Assembly (NCBI RefSeq): GCF_021107415.1
Contig: NZ_JAIOSW010000335.1
Location: forward strand, 1-17,009
Direction of reading: 5' to 3'
Length of the DNA stretch: 17,009 nt
Source of the DNA: Desulfobacula sp.
GTDB lineage: Bacteria > Desulfobacterota > Desulfobacteria > Desulfobacterales > Desulfobacteraceae
Positions within the stretch are counted from its first letter, which is position 1; each line of letters opens with the position of its first letter. A program made the translations under genes and the position numbers. Shown in pieces: positions 11,582 through 17,009 of this stretch. The notes under the pieces were generated by a model that had not been told where the DNA came from, ran no database searches, and worked only from the letters and a program-made list of their open reading frames with translations.

Positions 11582-13522
11582 ATGACATATTCAGTGAAAT
11601 TTCTGCCTCATAACGTAAGTGTTGAGGTTGATGATAATGAAAGCCTGATTCGGGCAGCCATGGAGGCCGGTGTTCACATCAATGCATCCTGCGGTGGTGG
11701 TGGTGTCTGTGGCAAATGCAGGGTGTTAATCGAAGAAGGAAGTGTTGAAGGGGGGATTTCAGAACATCTTTCCCCGGAAGACCAGGAAAAAGGGTATCGC
11801 CTGGCATGTATGTCCGAAGTGAGTTGTGATCTTGTGGTAAGAATTCCAATTGAGTCCGAGATTGATACCAGCCGTTTAAATATACATGCCGGCAGTCGGC
11901 ATACGGCAAAAGTCATGTACTCAAATATTGATGAACTCAGGCAGGACGGGTTGTTTATTCCTCCCGTAGAAAAGATTTATCTTGAACTGGATTCAGCAAC
12001 TGCTGAGGATAATCAGGCAGATGTGGCAAGAATTATCAATCATCTTCGCCTGAAACATGGTGAGCACCGCCTGACCATGGGCCTGGGTTTGATCAGAAAA
12101 ATATCTGATATTATCAGGGAAGGTGATTTCAAGGTCACGGCAACCATTGTGAGACCGGTAAGAAAAGATGGCAAAAATGAGATCGTAAATATTGAGCCCT
12201 TTGATACCAGCGACAGAAATTTTGCTATTGCAGTGGATATCGGAACGACCACAGTATATGGACAAGTCCTTGATCTGCATACCGGACAGGTTCTTTCCGA
12301 ACAGGGTGAATTCAACAGTCAGATCAGCTATGGTGAAGATGTGATTTCAAGGATTATTTTTGCTGAAAAGGATGACGGACTTGAAATTCTTCATCAAAAA
12401 GTGATCGAAGTTATCAATAAAATTATTGAGAAGATTCTTAAAAGGGCAAAGATTGGCAGACATGAGGTGACCACCATTACCCTTGCCGGTAACTCCACCA
12501 TGACCCAGCTGCTGCTAAAAATAAATCCAAGCTATATCCGTCGAGACCCCTATGTGCCGGCATCCATCATGTATCCGCCATTCCATGCATCCGAGATCAA
12601 CATAGATCTGGCAGATCATACTATTGCGCTGATCTATCCGGGGGTTTCAAGTTATGTCGGCGGTGATATCATCGCAGGCATCATGGCCTCGGGTATGTAT
12701 AGAACCAGTGAACTGACACTGTATATGGATATCGGGACCAATGCGGAAATAGCCATTGGCCATAAAGAGTGGATGGTCTGCACGGCGGCCTCTGCCGGCC
12801 CTGCCTTTGAGGGTGGCGGCGTGAAATTCGGCATGAGAGCAACCAAAGGGGCTATTGAGGATTTTTCCATAAACCCTGAAACCTATGAGCCCATGATCAT
12901 CACCGTTGAGAATAAAAAGGCAAAAGGGATATGCGGTTCCGGCATGATTACCATAGCCGCTAAGCTTCTGGAAACAGGTGTCATTGATTCCAGGGGCAAA
13001 TTCAACCAGGCTCTTGATACACCGAGGATCCGGCAGACAGACGATATCTGGGAATATGTTCTTATATATAAAGAAAATACCCAGATAGACAGAGATATTA
13101 CCATCACAGAACCGGATCTCGATAACCTGATCCGGGCAAAAGGCGCCATGTACGCCGCTGCCATAACCCTGCTTGAAGAAATCGGATTAAAGGTTACTGA
13201 TATTGAAAGGATTATCCTTGCCGGTGGGTTTGGCAGTTATGTTGAGCTGGAAAGCGCCATTACCATAGGCTTACTTCCTGAAATTGAGACGGAAAAAGTT
13301 ACTTATCTGGGCAATGGCTCTCTTCTGGGTTGCAAAATAAATTCTTTAACCAATGCACTTCGCCGGGATGTGGCAAATGTAGTCAATATGATGACAAACT
13401 TTGAAATGGCTGCAACGCCTTCTTATATGGATCATTATATGGGGGCACTGTTTATGCCACATACGGAACTCAACAATTTCCCAAAAGTAAAAGAGCGTCT
13501 GGAAAGGCTGCACAAAAGATGA
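11582..13522 (+). CDS. RACo-like corrinoid activation protein ([2Fe-2S] plus ASKHA ATPase)
   Basis: RACo-type proteins use ATP to drive one-electron reduction of inactive Co(II) corrinoid proteins back to Co(I) for methyl transfer. The N-terminal ferredoxin domain (1-95) has C37-x5-C43-x2-C46 and C76 for one [2Fe-2S] cluster. A linker domain follows (about 125-205; KIYLELDSATAEDNQADVAR). The ASKHA/DUF4445 domain runs from about 213 to the end: phosphate loop DIGTTT (219-224), AGNSTMT (302-308), GGD (360-362), second phosphate loop DIGTNAEI (383-390), CGSGMI (451-456) and AGGFGSYVE near the C-terminus. The 646 residues are normal for this architecture. ATG at 11582, AAGGA six nt upstream. It overlaps its paralogue by 4 nt (ATGA). 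No corrinoid protein or methyltransferase gene lies nearby, so the partner is unknown. Confidence 0.86.
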   Translation: MTYSVKFLPHNVSVEVDDNESLIRAAMEAGVHINASCGGGGVCGKCRVLIEEGSVEGGISEHLSPEDQEKGYRLACMSEVSCDLVVRIPIESEIDTSRLNIHAGSRHTAKVMYSNIDELRQDGLFIPPVEKIYLELDSATAEDNQADVARIINHLRLKHGEHRLTMGLGLIRKISDIIREGDFKVTATIVRPVRKDGKNEIVNIEPFDTSDRNFAIAVDIGTTTVYGQVLDLHTGQVLSEQGEFNSQISYGEDVISRIIFAEKDDGLEILHQKVIEVINKIIEKILKRAKIGRHEVTTITLAGNSTMTQLLLKINPSYIRRDPYVPASIMYPPFHASEINIDLADHTIALIYPGVSSYVGGDIIAGIMASGMYRTSELTLYMDIGTNAEIAIGHKEWMVCTAASAGPAFEGGGVKFGMRATKGAIEDFSINPETYEPMIITVENKKAKGICGSGMITIAAKLLETGVIDSRGKFNQALDTPRIRQTDDIWEYVLIYKENTQIDRDITITEPDLDNLIRAKGAMYAAAITLLEEIGLKVTDIERIILAGGFGSYVELESAITIGLLPEIETEKVTYLGNGSLLGCKINSLTNALRRDVANVVNMMTNFEMAATPSYMDHYMGALFMPHTELNNFPKVKERLERLHKR

Positions 13523-15063
13523 AAAAATTTGGGTTTGTTCGCACTGTTTTAGTTGAAAATCCAAGTTTGGCCGATAATACGGCAGATGCTCAAAGGCTGG
13601 AGAAATGTCTTATTGATGCGTTGAGTACGGATCAAATCAGGATTCCCTTGCAAGTGCTTAAAAAACTGCCTTCAAATTTAAGGGCATGGGATTTTAAGGC
13701 AAGGGCCGTCCTGTTTAAAGATCGGTATTCCTGGATAGTGGTGGATCTTTTGGATCCAATATCAAATAAACCGATTCTTGGAATGGCCATTGATATCGGC
13801 ACCACAAGGATTGTGCTGTCACTTGTTGATCTTGAATCCAGACAGGAAATAGGTGAGAAGGGATTTGATAATCCCCAGGCTGTTATCGGGCCGGATGTTC
13901 TTGCAAGGATTCATTATTCCCGGCAGAATCATGGGCTTACTGAACTGAACCACCTTGTCATCAAGGCTGTCAATAAGAACCTGTCGGTATTGTGTAAAGA
14001 ACACGGATACCAGAAAGAGGATATTTATCTGGTTACCGGTGCGGGCAATACCGCCATGACCCACCTGTTTTTAGGGATTGAATCTTTTGAGATTATCAAG
14101 GAGCCTTATATTCCCTGTGTGAATATCCCGGATACACAGCTTGCCAGTGATTTAAACCTTGATATCAATAAAAATGCAATGGTATTTCTTTTTCCCAATA
14201 TCGGGTCCTATTTTGGCGGAGATCTGATTGCAGGCATTCTTTTTTCAGATCTTGACAGAAAAAAAGACCCCTGCATCATGGTGGATGTCGGCACTAATGC
14301 GGAAATTGTTGTGGGAAACCAGGACTGGCTTATTGCCTGTGCCGGTGCTGCAGGCCCTGCTCTGGAGGGCGGAGTCAGTAAAATGGGAATGACAGCAAAG
14401 CCGGGTGTGATCGATCAAGTATGGATTGATCCTGATTCCGGTGAATTGAAAATCCATACCATAGAGGATAAAAGGCCTGTCGGCATCTGCGGTTCCGGCA
14501 TGATTGATCTGGCAGCCTGTCTGTTTTTATCAAAACGCATCGATATCCGTGGAAAATTTTCAAACCAGACCTGTGGGAAACGGTTGCTTGAAAAAGACGG
14601 AATCAATTATTTTATCCTGGTGGATGAAAAATATTCCGCTACAGGGGAATCAATTTGTTTAAGCCAGGTGGACTTGAATTCCTTAACCAGTTCAAAGGCT
14701 GCCATGTATACCATACTGGAAGTGATTGTAAGGAATACAGCCGGTCTTGAATTTGAAGATTTGCAAAAGTTTTATGTGGCAGGAACCTTTGGATCATTTA
14801 TTAACCCTGTATCGGCCATATCCATTGGAATGCTCCCGGATATCCCGATAAAAACATTTGAGGTACTGGGGAACAGTTCCCTTGGCGGGGCAAAGGTTTT
14901 GTTAAAAGATCCGGATGCCTTTGAAAGGATCTTGAAGATTCGGCAATCCATTACCTATATTGAACTCAACGTCAACCAGGAATTTATGAATATGTTTTCT
15001 GGAGCAAAGTTTTATCCCCACACGGATCAGTCCCTGTTCCCTTCGCTGAAAAATATGATTTAA
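13519..15063 (+). CDS. RACo-like ASKHA protein lacking the ferredoxin domain
   Basis: A 514-residue paralogue of the preceding protein, beginning at its linker domain: FVRTVLVENPSLADNTADAQ aligns with the linker of the first. ASKHA motifs are intact: DIGTTR (92-97), AGNTAMTH (175-182), GGD (233-235), DVGTNAEI (256-263), CGSGMI (324-329) and AGTFGSFI near residue 430. No [2Fe-2S] cysteine cluster exists, and there is no room for one because the ATG lies in the ATGA overlap with the upstream stop. ATP binding is therefore plausible, but it cannot carry the electron itself. It might form a heterodimer with the first protein (RACo is dimeric) or act as a regulatory subunit. Translation is probably coupled to the upstream gene. 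Its role is inferred. Confidence 0.82.
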   Translation: MKKFGFVRTVLVENPSLADNTADAQRLEKCLIDALSTDQIRIPLQVLKKLPSNLRAWDFKARAVLFKDRYSWIVVDLLDPISNKPILGMAIDIGTTRIVLSLVDLESRQEIGEKGFDNPQAVIGPDVLARIHYSRQNHGLTELNHLVIKAVNKNLSVLCKEHGYQKEDIYLVTGAGNTAMTHLFLGIESFEIIKEPYIPCVNIPDTQLASDLNLDINKNAMVFLFPNIGSYFGGDLIAGILFSDLDRKKDPCIMVDVGTNAEIVVGNQDWLIACAGAAGPALEGGVSKMGMTAKPGVIDQVWIDPDSGELKIHTIEDKRPVGICGSGMIDLAACLFLSKRIDIRGKFSNQTCGKRLLEKDGINYFILVDEKYSATGESICLSQVDLNSLTSSKAAMYTILEVIVRNTAGLEFEDLQKFYVAGTFGSFINPVSAISIGMLPDIPIKTFEVLGNSSLGGAKVLLKDPDAFERILKIRQSITYIELNVNQEFMNMFSGAKFYPHTDQSLFPSLKNMI

Positions 15064-15071
15064 AAAACTAT

Positions 15072-15133
15072 ACCTGTATATACAAGTTGTTTGCTTTATG
15101 GTAAAACGGAACAAATTAATGACCTGAAGGTCA
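15072..15133. promoter_or_regulatory. Two inverted repeats upstream of ftcD
   Basis: The 109-nt gap before ftcD holds ACCTGTATATACAAGT (15072-15087, arms of 8 with one mismatch) and TGACCTGAAGGTCA (15120-15133, perfect 6-bp arms around GA). The second lies 40 nt before the start codon. Both have the size of dimeric regulator sites; neither has a T-tract, so they are unlikely terminators. Confidence 0.4.
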
Positions 15134-15172
15134 CACGGAAAAAGTCATTCATCATAAAGGAAATAAACCGGT

Positions 15173-16795
15173 ATGAAAAAAATAGTCGAGTGTGTGCCGA
15201 ATTTCAGTGAGGGCCGAAACAAGGAAACCATAGAAGCCATAGCTGATGCCATTCAACAGACCAAGGGCTGCAGCCTTCTGGATGTCGATCCGGGAGAATC
15301 CACCAACAGAACTGTCTATACCTTTGTGGGTTCCCCCAAGGCAGTGCTGGAGGGCGCCTTGAACGCAGCCGGGGTGGCAAGACAAAAAATTGATATGAGG
15401 ACCCATGAAGGGGGACATCACCGCATGGGTGCCATGGATGTATGTCCCTTTATTCCCGTTGCCAATGTAACCATGGAAGAGTGTGTCGAAATCTCCAAAG
15501 AATTTGGCAGCCGTGCAGCAAAAGAGCTTGGCATCCCCATTTATCTTTATGAAGAATCTTCCACCCGTAAATACCGCAAAAAACTTCCCCAGATCAGGGA
15601 AGGGCAGTATGAAGGCATAAAAGACAGGATTATTACCAAAGAGTGGAAGCCGGATTTCGGACCTGCCGAATTTATCCCCGAGTGGGGTGCAACCGTAACA
15701 GGAGCAAGATTTTTTCTGATTGCCTATAATGTCAACCTCTTATCCACACCCAACCAGGCCCATAGAATTGCCCTGAATCTTCGGGAAGCCGGCCGCAGCC
15801 CGGATGAACCCGGAAGACTCAAAGAGGTAAAGGGCATGGGATGGTATGTGAATGAATATAATCTGGCCCAGGTCACGGTAAATTTGAACAATTATCTTGT
15901 TACCCCTCCCCATGTGCTGTTTGAAGAAGTTAAAAAGGAGGCAGAAAATTTGAATATTGCCGTTACCGGGTCTGAAATTGTGGGCGTGGTACCTTTGGAA
16001 GCTATACTCATGGCGGCTGACTATTATATTGAAAAAGAAAATCTCTTTGTACTGGATGAAGATCAGAAAGTCAGACTTGCCGTTGAACGTCTGGGCTTGA
16101 ACTCTGTTGCCCCATTTAATCCAAAAGAGAAAATTATCGAGTATATCATTGCCCAAGAAAGAAACGAGCCATTGGCAGGCCTGACGGTCAGACAATTTAT
16201 TGAAGAAGTGACTTCAAGAAGTTCAGCCCCGGGCGGCGGGTCAGCCTCTGCCGCCATTGCTGCCATTGGTGCTGGTTTAGGTTCCATGGCGGCAAAATTG
16301 ACCCTGGGGGTTCGTAAATTTGAAGATATTGATGCAATAATGCGAAAGCTTATTCCCCCGCTTCACCATGCTGCCAACTCCCTGATCCCCATGATTGATG
16401 CGGATACCGATGCGTTTAACGATTATGTGGAAGCCCTGCGTCTTCCTTGTGATACCAAAGAAGAAAAGGAGTTCAGACATGAAAAATTGCAGCTGGGCTT
16501 GAAAAAAGCCATTGATATCCCCTTGACCACAATGAAGCTTGCCGACGCTGCCTGGGAAGCCATGAAAGAGGTTGCTGAATATGGTAATATCGCATCAAAG
16601 TCCGATGTTGAAGTCGGGGCAAAGGCCTTGGAAACAGGCATATGGGGCGCTTATAAGAATGTAATGATAAACATGACAGATATTACAGATGATAATTTCA
16701 AAACTAAGACCATTAAACTGGCAGAAGAATTGAAAACAAGGGCGGAAAATCAGTTCAAAAAAGTCCTGGAAATTCTGGAAAACCGGGAGAAATAA
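15173..16795 (+). CDS. ftcD: Bifunctional glutamate formimidoyltransferase / formimidoyl-THF cyclodeaminase
   Basis: Transfers the formimino group of N-formimino-L-glutamate to tetrahydrofolate, then deaminates it to 5,10-methenyl-THF and ammonia, linking histidine breakdown to the folate C1 pool. The transferase part (about 1-325) opens with IVECVPNFSEGRN and has THEGGHHRMGAMD at 77-89; H82 corresponds in number to the catalytic His of the mammalian enzyme. The cyclodeaminase part (about 335-540) has LTVRQFIEEVTSRSSAPGGGSASA (337-360) and DADTDAFNDYVEAL (409-422). At 540 residues it is the complete two-domain fusion, as in animals; many bacteria encode the halves separately. AAAGGAA lies 10 nt before the ATG. 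It follows the RACo-like pair after 109 nt, so linkage to a C1/methyl-transfer set is plausible. No other histidine-degradation gene is in view. Confidence 0.93.
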   Translation: MKKIVECVPNFSEGRNKETIEAIADAIQQTKGCSLLDVDPGESTNRTVYTFVGSPKAVLEGALNAAGVARQKIDMRTHEGGHHRMGAMDVCPFIPVANVTMEECVEISKEFGSRAAKELGIPIYLYEESSTRKYRKKLPQIREGQYEGIKDRIITKEWKPDFGPAEFIPEWGATVTGARFFLIAYNVNLLSTPNQAHRIALNLREAGRSPDEPGRLKEVKGMGWYVNEYNLAQVTVNLNNYLVTPPHVLFEEVKKEAENLNIAVTGSEIVGVVPLEAILMAADYYIEKENLFVLDEDQKVRLAVERLGLNSVAPFNPKEKIIEYIIAQERNEPLAGLTVRQFIEEVTSRSSAPGGGSASAAIAAIGAGLGSMAAKLTLGVRKFEDIDAIMRKLIPPLHHAANSLIPMIDADTDAFNDYVEALRLPCDTKEEKEFRHEKLQLGLKKAIDIPLTTMKLADAAWEAMKEVAEYGNIASKSDVEVGAKALETGIWGAYKNVMINMTDITDDNFKTKTIKLAEELKTRAENQFKKVLEILENREK

Positions 16796-16835
16796 TTGAC
16801 AACATCATGAAAATGATAGAAAAAAGATAGAGTAT

Positions 16836-16876
16836 TTTGCCTTGATATTTGACCTATATGGCAATATCAAGGCAAA
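16836..16876. repeat. Perfect 14-bp inverted repeat downstream of ftcD
   Basis: TTTGCCTTGATATT (16836-16849) and AATATCAAGGCAAA (16863-16876) are exact reverse complements around a 13-nt loop. There is no T-run after it, so it is not a standard intrinsic terminator. It could stabilise the ftcD mRNA 3' end or be part of the repeat unit that follows. Confidence 0.7.
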
Positions 16877-16893
16877 TAGACCTGATAATAAAT

Positions 16894-16972
16894 GGTTCGT
16901 GCCGCTCCGCGGCACGAATGCGTGAGTTGACTACGTCGAACAATTGGCCCGCACCGCTGCGCGGTACGAACC
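16894..16972. repeat. GC-rich REP-like doublet (two inverted hairpin units)
   Basis: The first unit is a perfect 10-bp hairpin: TTCGTGCCGC (16896-16905), loop TCC, GCGGCACGAA (16909-16918). The second hairpin is at 16950-16968 (CGCACCGC, loop TGC, GCGGTACG, one mismatch). The outer arms GGTTCGTGCCGC (16894-16905) and GCGGTACGAACC (16961-16972) are reverse complements in 11 of 12 positions, so the units face each other like a REP/BIME pair. GTCGAAC (16935-16941) and GTTCGAC (16977-16983) form a further inverted pair. The GC content stands out sharply from the flanks. Confidence 0.7.
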
Positions 16973-17009
16973 AACCGTTCGACCGGCAAGTTTGCCATAA
17001 TAATCAGAC

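Noticed and set aside
15072..15087. LexA/SOS box resemblance of ACCTGTATATACAAGT.
   Set aside because: The spacing between CTG and the downstream half is too short for the proteobacterial CTG-N10-CAG box, and ftcD is not an expected SOS gene.
16894..16972. CRISPR repeats at the end of the window.
   Set aside because: Only two units, in inverted rather than direct orientation, with no regular spacers; a REP-like doublet explains them better.

Overview
The window looks like chromosomal DNA from an anaerobic, flagellated, sulfate-reducing Desulfobacterota bacterium, probably Desulfobacteraceae (Desulfobacula/Desulfobacter-like). This is inferred from moderately AT-rich DNA, a FlgM partner of the Desulfovibrio DVU0524 type, an electron-transfer flavoprotein with a membrane Fe-S oxidoreductase as used by anaerobic fatty/aromatic-acid oxidisers, and RACo-like corrinoid-activation proteins. 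No database search was possible.

Layout. (1) 101-1396, plus strand: a CvpA-family membrane protein and MazG, 3 nt apart. (2) 1384-2732, minus strand: a flagellar regulatory island. A DVU0524-like FlgM-associated protein and the anti-sigma-28 factor FlgM follow two exact sigma-28 boxes. A terminator follows flgM, and an unrecognised 152-aa gene lies behind a good sigma-54 (-24/-12) site. (3) 2792-4081, minus: a long class II fructose-bisphosphate-type aldolase. (4) 4382-8984, plus: a FadR-like TetR regulator, a membrane EMO-type Fe-S oxidoreductase, EtfB and EtfA, closed by a strong terminator at 9007-9043. The same inverted repeat occurs twice upstream of the regulator, once across its predicted transcription start, and a weaker copy precedes the oxidoreductase. 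(5) 9056-10297, minus: an MFS carrier of monocarboxylate/oxalate type with no ordinary start codon. (6) 10325-10840: mostly non-coding. (7) 10841-11320, plus: a small exported protein. (8) 11582-16795, plus: two tandem ASKHA/RACo-like ATPases, the second without the [2Fe-2S] domain, then a bifunctional FtcD. (9) 16836-16996: a 14-bp hairpin and a GC-rich REP-like doublet.

How the genes work together. Region 4 reads as one electron-transfer module: acyl-CoA dehydrogenases encoded elsewhere reduce EtfAB, the membrane protein passes the electrons to menaquinone, and the FadR-like protein probably represses it all until acyl-CoA accumulates. Region 8 points to C1 metabolism: RACo-like proteins reductively reactivate corrinoid proteins used in methyl transfer, and FtcD moves formimino groups onto tetrahydrofolate. 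The most interesting items are the degenerate first CCG site of the oxidoreductase, the unequal RACo-like pair, the FadR-type operator set, and the sigma-54-dependent unknown gene beside flgM.
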